This document shows, in pieces, positions 10,501-25,083 of a stretch of DNA of 64,000 nucleotides. The DNA is taken from contig JAQJVL010000614.1 in the NCBI GenBank assembly GCA_035578905.1, positions 437,634 to 501,633 on the forward strand, read 5' to 3'. The notes below the pieces were generated by a model, which saw nothing but the letters and a program-made list of their open reading frames with translations, did not search any database and was not told where the DNA came from. Within the stretch, counting starts at the first letter, position 1. Every line of letters begins with the position of its first letter. Position numbers and translations under genes: made by a program. Source of the stretch: Stictocephala bisonia (Eukaryota > Arthropoda > Insecta > Hemiptera > Membracidae).

Positions 10501-13500
10501 TTAATACTTTCTACTTAGGTAAATTACTTAGAATTAATAGATTATCAATATTCATTACACAACTCAGTTATTTAACAAAAGAATAACTCGTATATAACAA
10601 GCCATTTTTGGAATAATAATATAAAAACATAGTAATAAATTCATAAGTGGTTAGCTGTGATAGATACAAAGGCGATCTAAATAAATAAATTAATGAGAAG
10701 ATTAAGAAACACAGTCATAGTGAAAAACAATCCGAAAAAATATAAACATTTGGGAATATACTTATATTTTGAACGGAAGGAACATGCGTTGAAAAAATAA
10801 TAAAATATTAATTAACTCAAACACATATAACGAAATAAATATAAAATGTGTTACTGGATTATTTCAACAGACTGCATCCAGAAATCAATCAGTTTCCGAA
10901 TATCCCACACTTTTACATTAAAAATGATTTTCATAATTTAAAGTATAATACGCATAAATCCATTGGTTGATCAATTATTTAACAGAGTCGTTGCATGGTT
11001 TTCGAACTAAAACATTATTTTAACCTAGCAATTACGTTTAAAATAATAAAAGAAATATTATGTAACAATAATACTGAATCATGAGAAAATTACGTTTAAA
11101 TTTATGTATGTGTATTATACAGATAAAGAAGTTACGTAATAAATTGTAATTCTACAAGAAAACTACATCAAGAAGCTAATTTATATACACAGTATAACTA
11201 TGAGAAGCTAGTCATTAAGAGATAAAAACTGGTTGTTATTAGTATTGCATTTACGAGTAAGTTTGTTAATGAATCATAACTACACGAAAGTTAACAGCCT
11301 CTCCAGGTGCCACTCACGCCTAGGACTAATAACACCCACCACACTACACTGAAGTCGGACACTACCTACAATACGAAAATTTACCTTTACAATATTTAAA
11401 ACAAAATTATTAAATGATTCTATTTTTATACTTAATTTGATACCTACCTAAGGAAACAATAATCACCATAGTTTTTCAATTTCGAAAGTTAATTGATCTA
11501 ATGGGTGTTGGAATATATTTTTTTCCAACACAATACAGTACAAAACACAAAAACAGTAAAGAAAATTATTTTTCTGACTACTGTTTTCTATAATTTGGAA
11601 TTAAATTAACAACACACAATAACATTATTTTGAATGATTAAGAATATTTTCCTGCGTAAGTGACAAGAAGTTAGTACAGTATAGTTACTATGAAGCTGAC
11701 ACCAAATTGTTTCGGTCCAACTGGGTCTTAATAAATAATTCCACTTCTGGCTACTAATTGTTACCTTTATTTACAGATTCAAAATCACACTATGAAATAT
11801 TTACAAACTTAAATTATTACATAGAGGCTATTTCGACTCATAAATGTATCACTAATATTTACAACAATATTTAGAGTACTTATCACTCTGTTCACCTCAT
11901 GTCTGACACTGCTCACTAGAAGTCGTACGTAAAAATTAAGGCCTAGTTAGCCTATTAACTTACGAAAAAGGCGTCTTTTAACTGTAGATTTGTGGTTTAA
12001 AGCATTTCCTAATTTATATGTTTTAACATGAATATATCGTAGATTTACTCTGAAATCATGTCCATCACGGCTGTGAAGTACATCCTGTGAAACCACACAC
12101 CTGGGACTAAATCGGCTCAAAGTACTTTACGACATTGAATTATTTGTGTGTTAAAAGTCAACACAGTTACCGATAGCAAGGATTACAAAAATAACTTGAT
12201 TTATTGTTTCAGAAAGTAATTTACTAGCATGCAATTTTAATTTGTTAAAATATATTCATTTAGTTTAAAAAAAATTTAATAATTAAAAATTAATTATTTA
12301 GTTTCTCAAACTTACAAGTTTTTTTACATTTTTGCTTTCTTTTAAACAAATATTATTAAGGTACATGCAATACATAAAATAATTTTACAAAATTGTTTTC
12401 CCTCTTGACCAGACTGATCACAAGTACTCTATCAAAAAATAAATAAATTATTACTAAAAATTAACTTCCATATAGCACATTAATTTTAAATTCATGTTAA
12501 GTAGCATAAGAAAACATAGGACTTCTAACACAAGGGCTAGTTGAGAGGTTCCTTCAGTGAACATATAACAATAAGAGAAAAGATCAGCAGTCAAAAGAAA
12601 TAAAGAACAGAATCAAATATATGCAGTGTTTAGAGTTGTTTAATAAACACATACCAAAAAACTACGAATAATTAATTATGTTGACTCTTTAAAGATTTCA
12701 TACCTTTACATATAACAGATTTTTTAATAATAAAAATATAAAAAGATAGACATCTAAGATGAAAAAACCATTTATCCAATATAAAGTTATTAACCTTTTA
12801 AATGTATTGTATATAAAAGATGTTAAGGCAATGGAATGATATATTTAGATATATGCTTTTACACTTCAGCAACATTTCAGTTGTATTTGTTTAAGGAAAC
12901 CAACATTTTACATAATGAAAGTTATCAGGTAAAATCACAGTTTCTAGCTACCGTCTTTCACAAAAGTGATGAGAGAGCAACTTGTTTATTTGAATAAAGT
13001 TTGAATTTTCAAAGACGAGTGTCAGGGAAGTGGGAAAGTTTTACCCACTTCGTCAGTCTCAGCCACATGTCAAAATATGAGGAGTATTAAGCACCCATAT
13101 GATCTGATCAGTGATTATTTCTAAGTATGTGTTGTTTACGTATTGTAGGACATTGTTTTAAATTTTTTTTAACTGAAATCCAAGTGTAATAAATTACAAT
13201 TTGAAGGTTACTCACTACTAATAACACTATCATTTTAAAATAATTTTACAATGACTTCATTTGAGTAGAAAAGAGAGCAAACAAAGAAAACACTGGATGC
13301 CAATAACATTTAAAGTAAGTTCATAAACTTACACAATCCTACACTCTGCAATTTCATCCGATAGAATTTTTGTTCGTGACAATTTTTTAGAAATTGTTTA
13401 CAAATTAAATAATAAATCAAAACTAAATTTAACTAGTTTCTTTATAATAAATTAGTGAACGAATTGCCTGTATTAATAATCATTAAAGTTTTATTAGTAG

Positions 13501-14754
13501 GTCTAATAATAAAACTTAATATACATGTTTACTATTCATGTAATTATTTCGATTATACTATTCATGTAATTTTGCTTTATTTATATGAACTCAGTTTTAA
13601 CATTACCTGTAATAATTGCTCTGATCAAACATTAATTACTATTGCTAAAGGTGAGAAATGGGGTTAAGTGTCACAAACGAAGCTACATTAGAAGGTTAAT
13701 AAGTATACCATAAAATGAAGTACCGGTACATAAAATGATATTCTTTTTCTTAAAATGATATTAAAAATTTATGTACATAAATTGAGGTACATAAAATTAA
13801 AAAGACAACTCAAAATAGCTGTCAGTTATGTTGTGTTGAAAGACATGAAACTATTTGAATCTAAATTTGCACTACTTTACAAGTTAACAGGAAGCACAAT
13901 ATAAGGAAACAAAATCATTCAACATAAACAAAACACCAACTTACCAATCTAGTAATCAGAACCAGATAGCTACAATCTCTAAAATAACATATCATTCTCA
14001 TAGCTACTAAACCACATTTCTATGAAATAACTGTTTCCACACCGCCCCCCCCCCCCACACCACATCCGACATTTACTTGGTCTTTCAGATTGTTTTATGC
14101 ATCACTTAAATCAAAACAGAATTGTTATACTCTTAATTACATGCTTTATGAAAATACATTCTTATAGTGAAATACTGTCATACAATTTAAACAGGTCATA
14201 AAAAATAAACTACTACGTATCTTAACACTCAATTTTGAGTTTGTACAAAATACTCAATAAGTTAATTGAAAACTGTCTGTAATTAATTGTTGTGTTTACT
14301 GTTGATAAAATGGTTAAATAATTTCTATCAACGTCTAACCAAAATCTCATAATGTAAATAATCAAATAATTACAACAATTATACATGTCAAAAACATCTT
14401 ATAAATTTTCTCTTTGGCACACATATATAATTTTAAAATACATTTAAAACTGCAAATTACTAATATACATTGTAACAATTTAAATCAATAAAATATAGAT
14501 CATAATGCTTATACTATGACCAATGTTATCTGTGTATTCAACTATCACAGTGGTATTGACCGAACCACCTCAATGCATTGCAGCATTGAGATGGCCAAGC
14601 ATCCCTACAGTTAAAGGCTTTGTTCGATAAAAATTGCTTAGGTTTAAATAAATCGATTATTTTATCTCAACTAGCTCGGGATTCTGTTGTGTAAGTCTTA
14701 GTATAACTATGTGATGTACACTAAGAATCTACACAGTACATTATTCAAGACTTT
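10501..14754. other. AT-rich gene desert
   Basis: About 4.2 kb of AT-rich sequence without recognisable coding, RNA or transposon features. A poly-C run of about 14 bases lies near 14044-14056. A short GC-richer patch lies at 11285-11380 and has an open frame on the minus strand behind an AG, but it is too short to call an exon. The open frame at 13455-13667 is AT-driven and low complexity. Confidence 0.55.
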
Positions 14755-15035
14755 TATCGTCGAATAGATTTGGTTTTTCATAACTAAATAATATTTTAAT
14801 GTAATTTAGATTATGGATGACTATTTGACCACAGAATCTAATTAGTAGATAAAACACTATAGTCGATGAATTCTATTTATCGAATAGATAGAGTACTTCA
14901 ACACCGACTAAGTACCATTCCTGTGTCGATTAAACTGTGGATGAATATTTGATGTTGACCACAGAAGATCAAAGTAACAATATCAAATCAAATACTATAG
15001 TCGATACATTTCAACTGTCGAATGGACAAAGCTCT
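14755..15035. repeat. degenerate tandem repeat of about 125-135 bp
   Basis: The series TCGAATAGAT ... GGATGA-TATTTGA ... GACCACAGAA ... ACTATAGTCGAT recurs in two diverged copies: starts near 14755 and 14878, with a partial third at 15013. ACTATAGTCGATGAATTC and ACTATAGTCGATACATTT mark equivalent positions. Non-coding. Confidence 0.65.
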
Positions 15036-15802
15036 AGATGAATTTCTCAGTATTATTCTATTGTTATTAAGATTTAGGTGATATAGTTTACAATATATAT
15101 CAAACATTACATTCAATATATTCTTCCTTCTTCAAATTGATGTTATATTTTTTAATTTAAAGTTAGATGGTTTATATTCCAACTCACATTGTGATGTTTG
15201 GAAAATATTATTTTAGAATGGTAAGGAATATATTAAATAATAATTATTATTAAATATACTATGTAATTTGATAATAAGAGCTACGTAATGATATGTTTTT
15301 TCCTTTTTAAGAACTTAAATACAGAATTAAATAATATGAACAATCACTACAAACTCCTACTACCAGAAAATCTGCGATGTTTAATGTAAAACTAGGATTT
15401 GCTTAAGGATTTCTTTAAACCTAATTGTATTACCCTTGTAATATTTTATAACATTTGATAGATGTGCAATAAATATCTTCATAACCCCTTATATTTAACT
15501 TTACTGTGTTTGGAAGAACATTTTTCTACCAATTTAGTACATTAACACATCTTTATAAATCATTATCCTACGTTCTATTGAAAATGTTAAAGCTAAAACA
15601 AGTTTATGACAGTCTCTACATCAAAAGCAGGAAATAGAAGAAAGTATGAATTCCGGTGAAACAACAAGAGCTCTTACAATATCAGATGTGGGTTATTTTC
15701 CTTTCCTCTTAAGAGGGGGCCTACAGAGCTAATGGACTAAGAGCCATGGGTATAATGTTACCTCTTTGATGGGCCATTGCAGTTTTATAGTCACTATGAA
15801 TT

Positions 15803-15840
<38 letters not shown>

Positions 15841-16227
15841 AGCCTACTATTATTTATTCAGTCCTTGTACAACTCTTGGTGCCTAATACGCATTGTTACA
15901 TTGTGAAATATGTAATTTTGTATATTTTATATCTAATAGTTAGTAAAATGAGATTATAAAAATAAGTAATTTAAAAGTATAGAACAGAATGATTTATTTA
16001 AATAATTTTACGTTTTTGTAGCCTCTTTAATAAGACTTTACTTGTAAGCAATATCTAATATTAAACGCAATCACTAATTGTAGTAAAACAGCCGAAATAT
16101 TTCTTACATCAACTACAGGATGGGGACAATTAATATGGACACGATTTCACAACAACGTTATTTTTTTCCATAGATAATTTGATAGTTAAATGTCTTAATA
16201 ATTGCTTTCCATAAAGAATTATTTTTG
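15036..16227. other. AT-rich spacer with a T-homopolymer
   Basis: No gene recognised. A run of about 30 T lies at 15805-15834. It could be the poly-A end of a retroposed sequence on the minus strand, but nothing recognisable is attached to it. Confidence 0.5.
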
Positions 16228-16431
16228 AAAATATTTAGACAAACCTGTCAAAAGTTTAAATAGATGTGAAGTTTTATTTTCTACCGACATGCTTCAATAT
16301 AAAAATATCATCTTCTGGTGAATACAAAATAAGATAACTAAACAAAACTGAACTCTAAAAATATAAATAAAAGAATAAAATTGTAGATAATAAAAAGAAT
16401 AACCAATATGGCAGGTTTGTCTAAATATTTT
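16228..16431. mobile_element. 204-bp MITE candidate with perfect 20-bp inverted repeats
   Basis: AAAATATTTAGACAAACCTG at 16228-16247 is matched exactly by its reverse complement at 16412-16431, with 164 bp between. A 20-bp perfect match is unlikely by chance even in AT-rich DNA because it includes the less AT-rich core GACAAACCTG. No clear target-site duplication is visible, so the ends may lie elsewhere. No coding capacity. Confidence 0.45.
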
Positions 16432-19358
16432 TAATGTTTAGAGTTCAGGGGCTAAAAATTATGAATTCTTAATTATTTTTTATCAGAATAATTTACTTGA
16501 AACCGTTAATTAACGGATAAATAATATTGTTCAAATTAGTTACTTTTAAATTAAAATTACTCTGGAAAGTCCTTTTGAAGTCCAGTTTACTGAAATTAAT
16601 ATATTATGGAATGTAATATACTTCATTTGATATCAAACTCGACCTAGGCTTATATTGAAATTTTCGTTTTAATTCCGATATACCTAAAAAGATAAAATGT
16701 CGCTAATTGCAACAAAAAGTGTGTCCTTTATAACCATAATGATTTACAAGCTTTTAATTTTACAAGTGAAGTCAGACAAAAGTTGTGAAAGCGTTTTCAT
16801 ATTTTTTCCACCTTGTTTACAAATACAGAATGCTGGAACTCATAATTTGTAATATTAATACTATACATAGATTCATTATTCTTAAATTAACTAAGATATT
16901 GTAGCAAGGTGGAAGGCAACCTAATAGTGGCCATATGACAATTTGAGGCGTAATAATATTTCAAGCACATGTGTTATCACAACGTTCCAGTAATTAAACA
17001 CAGTTGCATTTTTGGCATTCGGCCTCTAAGGCACCCACAATCCTCTGGATTGGTCTGTTCTGGTTCTTACGTAACTTTATTTTTATTATGTTCTGCCTGA
17101 TGACAGCTTATGTTATTATTGATTTGTCTGCAGGGAATATATTTAGAACATCTTTTAAGGTAAGGAGAATAATGAATATATAATCTAATTAATAATTCTA
17201 CTTTAATTTAACACAGTCAAAAATTGTATAAAGAATCTGTAAGATCTGATGTAATGGATGCCAGAAAAACATTACATAATATTTTGTAATCAGAGAATTT
17301 TGTAATTTTGCTAATGCATTTTTTATTCTAAGTATCTCAATACAATATACACATATGCTTGAATAACCCCACGTAATAAATCAAAATGACATTAAAAAGT
17401 AAAGTTATTGATAGTATACAGTTTTATAACACGCATAGTTGAGTTGATTAACTATACATATACCAAATTTCCCGTAAAATGCTTTATTTTTAAACATCTC
17501 TGACTTGAAATTAATAAGATCTTTTATGTTTAATTGCTTCTCATGATGATAAACTTAGATAGTCTGGAAAACAGTACACAATATTTGAATTCAATCTATA
17601 ATAATTTCAAGAACGTAAAATCCTTTCGAAAAAATCTTGAAAATAATTCAAATTTATATTAAATTCGTATAACAGCAAAGTATTTCATGACATATCCTAA
17701 ATTCATAATAATTTTACGATATTAAAAATTAGTTATATATTAAGAAGATATTCGCTCAAACTTATTATTTTAAAATATATAGTTGCTGAGAATTTACAAG
17801 GAAAGCAGTAACAATTCTGTGAGGACCGAAGACGTACTTGACAGTAGTAATTACAACTGTTGGCATTTTTGAATGAAGAAACTTTATCAATCGGAATAAG
17901 AGCCTGTAAACAAGTAATGGATTTGTAAAGGTCATTTTAAAAAGGTAGCTTTACTTTGTCTGAAAGCAATAACAGAACAAAGCAAGTTGAATTAAACTGT
18001 ACTTTTGAACTTTACTATAACAATTTTCCACGTTACCATTTATTTATGTACCAATTATATGAAACAGTGTGCCTATTACATTATAGCATTAAAATAGAAA
18101 AGTATTAACGTTATATTTAAACTTTATATAAGATAGCAACAGAATAAAAAAAAAATAATAAAGAAACTGATAATTTCTTTCATGAAAAAGTATTTCATCA
18201 TAATACCATTATATTTTTAAAACTATTACACTTATATACGTTGTAATGTCATACAAGTGAAATACACAACACATATTTAAATAAACTCAAAGAAAAAACA
18301 TGCTAAATACAACAACAAACCGTAACAAAATAATATGATAAAAATAAAAGTACACAAATAGCCAGATCACTAAAACACTACGCCACAACGATCAGATAAA
18401 GATTTGCAGAAAATGATAAATTTAAATCTCAACAATTGAAAGAGTAATAAGGAACAACAATATACAAACAATAGTATTACCCTCTTCATAAATAAAAAAA
18501 TTCCATTCGAACTATAACAAAAGCTCAATATTTAAGAAACAGTTACAGATGATTGTGACAACGATGACCACGCATTGTGCTTCATGAATAAGGAATTGTG
18601 AAGTAAGTATTGCTATTTTGTGAACGGAAGCAAGAGTAAAATTAAACATTAAAATAACGTTTCAAAAAGTAAATTATCTCGTCTTCAACAAATAACTAAC
18701 TAGATACTTCTTAGATAAATAACTATATACGAAGAAAACCAAAATACATACTGTACATAAGTCATAGATTTATTTTGTCCTAAAACTATTGCACCAAAGA
18801 TATTTTTTTACGATTTTTAAAAATATTTAATCAGTTAATGCTTACTTAGATGTGGAAGAGGAAGGAGCTATATCATGAAAGGTATAAACAAAATTGTATA
18901 ATATTAAATTTTGAACATTATTATTCTGGGCTATTAATATTATTTATGAATGGTAGGCCCTATAACTGTATTAACATTTTAAATCATGAAAGATGACAAA
19001 ACAAATTCCCTTTTTGAACATTTCTTTGAAACTATGGGGTTTTTGCCTTTACATCATACAAAAATAAATAATATTTTTTCTAATTTTTTAACCTATTATT
19101 CATTTTAATACTGATTTTTATCAAACATAAAAAAACTAAAAAGTAGTACATTGTAAAACCTAAAAAAAATCTTGTAAAATTATTGATATACGTTTCTTGA
19201 ACCACGCTTTGATAAAAATATTGCTTAACAAAATTTTAAAGATATTAATAATATTAAATTAAAAATTGATATTTTTTGTATACAAGCACATTTGTAACTC
19301 ATTCAAACTATATTAAAATTTTTGCAGACAAATTATCTCGTTTCTAAATATCTAACAA
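16432..19358. other. AT-rich spacer
   Basis: Nearly 3 kb of AT-rich sequence with no recognisable gene, RNA, tandem array or transposon end. Confidence 0.55.
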
Positions 19359-19970
19359 TTATACAGGGTGTTCTTTTGAAAAATTCATATTTGTTGCTTC
19401 AAAACCGAACAACTTAGAAAAGATCTGTTTTAGGATATCTTTATTACTCATTAAGGGAACCAAAAGCAAAATATTTTCAAAAAAGTGGTGTTACCCCTAA
19501 AACCTTTCCCTCACTGACCCCAACTAAAAATTTTCAAATTGCAACCTATACCTTGTAATACCTCTAATGAAAACCCATAAATATGTAGCCTTTTGGTGAA
19601 AACATTTTGAAATCACACCAACCGTTCATGTTCTGTGCACATAAAACCGATTTTTTAGGTATTTTCAAAACCCCCTTTTTAACACGCCTTAAAGATAAAT
19701 TTTAACGTAAGGCTTTGTCAAAGTAATAAAACCTGTCTAATTAGATAATATTGGTGAAGTTCAAATCAATTTAGTCATAAAAAATATAAAAACCCAAAGC
19801 ATATTTTTACGGATATTTATTTCTTAATTTAGCTAAATATTTTCAAATATTACGATATGGTGTGTGATCACTCTTTGGAAAGCCCTATAAATTCTGAGTA
19901 ATTTTGTATAAAAATTTTTGAAATCGGTGCACAGGTTGTAAAGTTATGGTTAAATTAGTACTTTTTTAAT

Positions 19971-20849
19971 TCCTCATTAAAGGTTTCTTTACACTTAAAA
20001 TTTTACACTTAAAAGTAAACAATCTAACAATTAAAATTTTGCAAATAACTTTGCACATTTTGCAAAGAAAAAACAACAAGAGATATGGAAACAGATTTTT
20101 AAAAGAATTGACTCAAGTTAAAGTTGTTAGCAAGTTTTTAGAAAATCCTAGTTAATACGTCACGTCGCTGCTGAAACTGACTTATCTGCTGGTTCCATCA
20201 ACTAAGCTATGAAAATGAATACATTTGTCCCTTATAAAACGCAAGTTTGTCACACAATTAACGAAGATAGCTTAGTAATAATGTTTAGTTACTAAGTTAA
20301 GTTTTAGAAATCTTAAAATATTAGAAAAAGTACTTGCAATAGAAGAATAATTCAAACTCAATAAAATGTCATTGAACATTTTGCAGTTTTTCATAAAAAT
20401 TGAAAATCAGCCCTTCGAATAAAAATTAATTTTTCACATTAGAAATAAAATAACCAATATTTGTTACAACAAGTTCTTTTCCTGTCGAGCTAGATCGACA
20501 TGTTTTCTGCAATTTGCATGTTTTGGTGACGTTGTTATGTTTACTTCCTTCCCGAAGCTCCCTGATTGGTTCTCATCCCTTTTGTTAGAGGCCATTTGCT
20601 TGTGGTGGGATAGTTACGTAAATACACCGAGTAACGGTCCTTTCGGTCTGTTTCGCCACCGTCTTTTGAATTAATTTTGCTGCTTTTTGAACCATTTTCC
20701 GCTACGTTCCGGAGTTCAGCAATTTAGAAGGGTACAGTTATGTGAAGAAATATGCCAACTTATCAATAGGAATGTTAATATTTTGAACAATATTTGTTTC
20801 AGTAAAAATTTACATTCCAACTAAACGGTTTTGTGAAAAAACATAATTG
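19971..20849. other. interior of the DD41D element upstream of the transposase relic
   Basis: No reading frame recognised. The segment 20500-20740 is richer in GC than its surroundings and could be the former 5' leader or promoter of the transposase. That is inference from position only. Confidence 0.4.
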
Positions 20850-21400
20850 CCATTATTGGTCTGAAAACCCCCCACTTCTTTGTAAAATGTTTAGGCAGGG
20901 ATTTTTTTGTGACACTATTGTAGGACCCTTGTTTATTGACGGAACGTTGAATGGAGAATCATATCTAGACTTGCTTGAAAATGAAATTTAATCTCTTACT
21001 ACAGAAACCATTGAAAATCAGGAAAATGAGATCGGACAGTTAAATTTAGATGAAAACATTCTTCGTTTATAGCAAGATGGAGCCCCTCCTCATTGTAATA
21101 TTTGAGTGCGTCAATGGTTAAATGACCATTATCCCGGCTGGTAGATATCTAGAAGAGGAACAATTGAATGGCCTGCAAGATCACCAGACTTAAGTCCATT
21201 AGACTTCTTTTTGTAGGGTCATTTAAAATCTGTCGTTTTCAAAACACCTCAAGCTGATATTGAGGACTAAAAACAAAGTATCGTAATGGAGTGTGGAAGC
21301 ATAACAAGGAGAACCTTTCAAAACGTTAGGCCAGACTTTGTAAACAGACTGTACTACTGTATGAATAATAATGGGAACCCATTTAAACATTTATTGTAAC
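20850..21400 (+). pseudogene. decayed DDE transposase of the DD41D type
   Basis: Translating + strand around 21074-21400 gives QDGAPPHCN, then WLNDHYPG, SRRGTIEWPARSPDLSPLDF and a C-terminal block with FQNVRPDFVNRLYYC. Forty-one residues separate the D of QDGAPPH from the D of SPLDF, hence DD41D. This is the layout of IS630-Tc1-mariner transposases with the H-x-N/D catalytic pocket. Upstream, 20860-21070 reads CHYWSEN, GPLFIDGTLNGESYL and a Glu/Asn-rich linker. The region holding the first catalytic Asp appears shortened. In-frame stops occur near 20989, 21070, 21101, 21146 and 21215. The N-terminal DNA-binding domain was not found. The enzyme would have cut and joined the element ends; this copy is dead. 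Confidence 0.85.
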
Positions 21401-22029
21401 ACGAAAGAGAGAAAAAGAGAATAACTTAAAAAGTACTATTTCAACCATAACTTTACAACCTGTACCGATTTCAAAAATTGTTATACAAAATTACTCAGCA
21501 TTTATAGGGCTTTCCAAAGAGTGATTTCGAACCATATCGTCCAATTTGAATATCTTTAGCTAAATTAAGAAAAATTTCCGTAAAAATATGCTTAGGGTTT
21601 TTATTTTTTTGTGACTAAATTGATTTGAACTTCACCAATATTATCTAATTAGACAGGTTTTATTACTTTGACAAAGCCTTAACGTTACAATTTATCTTTA
21701 AGGCGTGTTAAAAAGGGGTTTTGAAAATACCAAAAAATTATGGTTTTTTTTTTCACAGAACCTGAACAGTTGTTGTGATTTCAAAATGTGTTCACCAAAA
21801 GGCTACATTTTTATGGGTTTTCATTAGAGGTATTACAAGGTATAGGTTGCAATTAGAAAGTTTTAAGTTGGGGTTAGTGAAGGGGTTAGGGGTAACACCA
21901 AATTTTTGAAAATATTTTGCTTTTGGTTCCCCTAATGAGTAATAAAGATCCTCTAAAAGAAATATTTTCTAAATTATTCGGTTTTGAAGCAGCAAATGTG
22001 AGAAGGTTTCAAATGAACACCCTGTTTAT

Positions 22030-25000
22030 TTAGAACAAAACGTGTTTTTCATCGTAGTTTCGTCGTTTTCGTTATTGTTTGCTTTATATACAGTGTATTT
22101 TTCAAAGCGCTAAATTTATGTTAGTAATATTATTAATTATTACCACAGCCTTTAATGTCCTGTGAATCCTTTTTACTTGTAGCTTATTACTATTATTCAT
22201 TAAAATGTTATTATTTAATGGGATATTTGTACTGTAATAGTAATATTTACTCTTGTGATGAATTATTATGATGTCGTTAGCATCATATTATAATATATCT
22301 GCATTTTTTAAATAATATTTATATTCGTTTTTATTTATTTCAGTATTTATTTACTGTCTACAATGTTATTGTGCAGTCTATATTGCTGTTAACATTTAAA
22401 TAATATTTATTTTGCTGTTATGTGACACCTTTTATTAAGTACCCTTTATTTCTCTCTTTCATAGCATGGGTTTTCACCGTACTAACTGCGTGCATTTTTC
22501 AATCTTGAGGTTGTTTTGAAAATTGGCTACCATTAAAATAAATAAACTACTTTTAAATTTAACATTTGACAATATTACTCCAACATTTGGTAAATATAGG
22601 AAATTTAATTTTAAACAAGTTATTTATTCAAGTAATTTATAACCTGCTTTAAATTAAACTCATGTAGGCAATGAATATAAATATCAAAATGTCACAGAGT
22701 ATACCACAAGAGAATGGCGAGACTTTAAATTACTATAACCGTAAAACCAAACGCAGACAAACTCCATTTACGGGTGTACAACTCTAGTTTGTTCCCATCA
22801 TTACCATTTGAGAAATCCTTTTTGTTTCCCAAAAAATAAACTTTCTTCCTACTCTTACAATATTTATGTTTTTCCCCCTGGTTATTAGAATAATTCTTTG
22901 TTCACCTAACATAATTAACATAAACAACATTTTGGACTGAAAAACTACTTAAATTTTAAATATCTTCAATAAACACATTGTCTATTTTAAATTTAGTACA
23001 TAATGCCAATTATCCTATTATAATAACAAAATTAAATTTCCAGGTTTTCACAAACATTTGTATGATTGAAATTAAACTCATTCTTCAAATAAGAAAGTAT
23101 GAATAAAAAGAATGTTAATAATGAAATACATAGTTATATCATTTGTAAAAGAATGTTAGCTCTAAGTATTTTTATTTTTTTAACTTATCGATAGACCTTG
23201 CTTACACTATCATTTAGCCAAAAATTTATCACAATGAGAACGATTAAAATATTTGTTGTGACCATTCAAAAAAAGTAGATAAAATTCATAAGGGGTATGC
23301 CGAAAGGTGGTAATTTTCTATTAGCTAAAATTAAATTATTTCCTTCATGAAATTTTAACTTTTACAGCTCAAACCCCTATGAAGTAGTAATTTAAAGTGA
23401 CACCCAGACTTACCACTTCAGGTTGATTTTTTATCAAGTGTGGTTAGCAAGTATTCGCTTATATGCAAAGTATTAACTTAATTTATTCGATTTTAAATTT
23501 ATAGAAGTAAACTATCAATAAAGTATACCATCAAAATATATTTTATTTTCCTTATAAAACTTATTCTTTGTATACAAATATTTTTCGTACATCAAATTTG
23601 AATATTTATTTTTATTCAAATAAACATTAAAATAATAACAATTTTTAATTCCTAAATATTTACTAGGATGGGAAACGAAAAATATTTGATGTCATCGGTT
23701 TGAGATGCGAAATATGGGGTATGCAATGATAGGTTATGTTATTCGTGAAAAGTCCTATTTAACGATTTAAAGATCGCAAATACACTTGGTAATGATCATT
23801 GACCATAGCAAAAGTAATGATATTTAACATTTTATTCGGATTATATGACAAAAGTAGCTAATTACCATTTTACTGCAGTTACATGTTATATCAACAAAAT
23901 AAAACCTTTTGCAACTTTATTTATTCATAGAAAACTATCTTTTGTTTAATATATGAATAAAGATCATCAATGTGCATTAATTGTTATTTCCTTAAAAAAC
24001 ATACAATTAGTAATTCTTGTATTTAACCATTTATATCTCAGTGAAACTATATTAACATTTTTACAGACAAATTCTCTCGTTTTTGAGAATCTAAAAATGT
24101 TTGCTCCACAGTCTAATACCATATTAGCAAAACATATTTCACAGAAAACCTATCAAAGTATATATATCTAACATTCTTGGTTACTACGCAGCTCTTAGAG
24201 ACAAATTAAACGTGGCGCAGTAAAGATAAAATCGAAGTAAAATTAAAATACCAATAAAAAATGGATTAAACTAAAGTAGGTAAAATTAAAAGAAAAAGTA
24301 CGAAATACACTCATGTTGCACAAAGAAGACAACAGTTGTCCACGGACACTTGAAAATATCGAAGTCAGGAAATTTCACGACTCTTTACAGAAACCAGCAT
24401 GAACTTGAAGATTCAATACTTACATTATTTCTAATGATTTTATGAGAAGTCTTGCCTAAACTGCCTTCCTTTGCTATTTACTGCCTAATAGTAATTACTT
24501 CAATTACTCAGAATAATATATTGTAGATATTTAAAATGGTTTGATATTTTCATTACCACCTATTTTATTTTCAGTTGTTCCTCTTTTCTTAAGCAACAGT
24601 TGGATGAAACTGAAAGAAGAATAAAACAAGAATCAAAATTATAAAATAACAATAATAAAAGCACTTATTGTAGCCTAAAGAGAATGCCCCAATCTGTTGG
24701 AGATAAATGTAGTGACTCTTGAATATATATAGGATTCAATTGAACAAATATTGATATATTTGATCTATACATGTCACACTGTACATTTGAACAAAAGATA
24801 TAAAAAACATGACTCTGACTTAAAAATAATAAACCCGAAAAATCAAATGTAGTAAAACACCAACTGCATTGTGACCACAATAGATGAAAATCTGGATATT
24901 CTCAAATCTTGTCATATGTGTAGGATTATGAATGCATTGGATTATTCATGTCTAAAGATAAATGTTGTGATCGTAATAAAATTATGAATGAACAGGTTAA

Positions 25001-25083
25001 TTTTTATTGTAAAATAGTTTTATCATATGAATTTTTATCAAAAAAGATAAGAAAACTAATAACGAATAGTAATTAGTTTGTAA
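22030..25083. other. AT-rich spacer
   Basis: About 3 kb with no supported feature. The open frames at 23953-24171 (+) and 24665-24880 (-) are short, AT-biased and match no family I know. Confidence 0.55.

Larger units (their letters stand above)
19363..22025 (+). mobile_element. DD41D Tc1/mariner-like element with about 600-bp terminal inverted repeats
   Basis: The left end ACAGGGTGTTC at 19363 and the right end GAACACCCTGT at 22015-22025 are exact inverses. Inverted similarity continues for about 600 bp on each side (about 19363-19970 and 21422-22025) with scattered mismatches, covering for example ACGCCTTAAAGATAAATT, TCTAATTAGATAATATTGG and GTTGTAAAGTTATGGTT. The flanks carry a perfect 4-bp TTAT duplication (19359-19362 and 22026-22029). 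The interior holds a decayed transposase. Arm-to-arm divergence and stops show an old copy. TTAT is longer than the TA expected for classical mariner elements. Confidence 0.9.

Noticed and set aside
11285..11380. Possible host exon on the minus strand
   Set aside because: Short open stretch behind an AG, but no family match, no partner exon and no donor that I could support.
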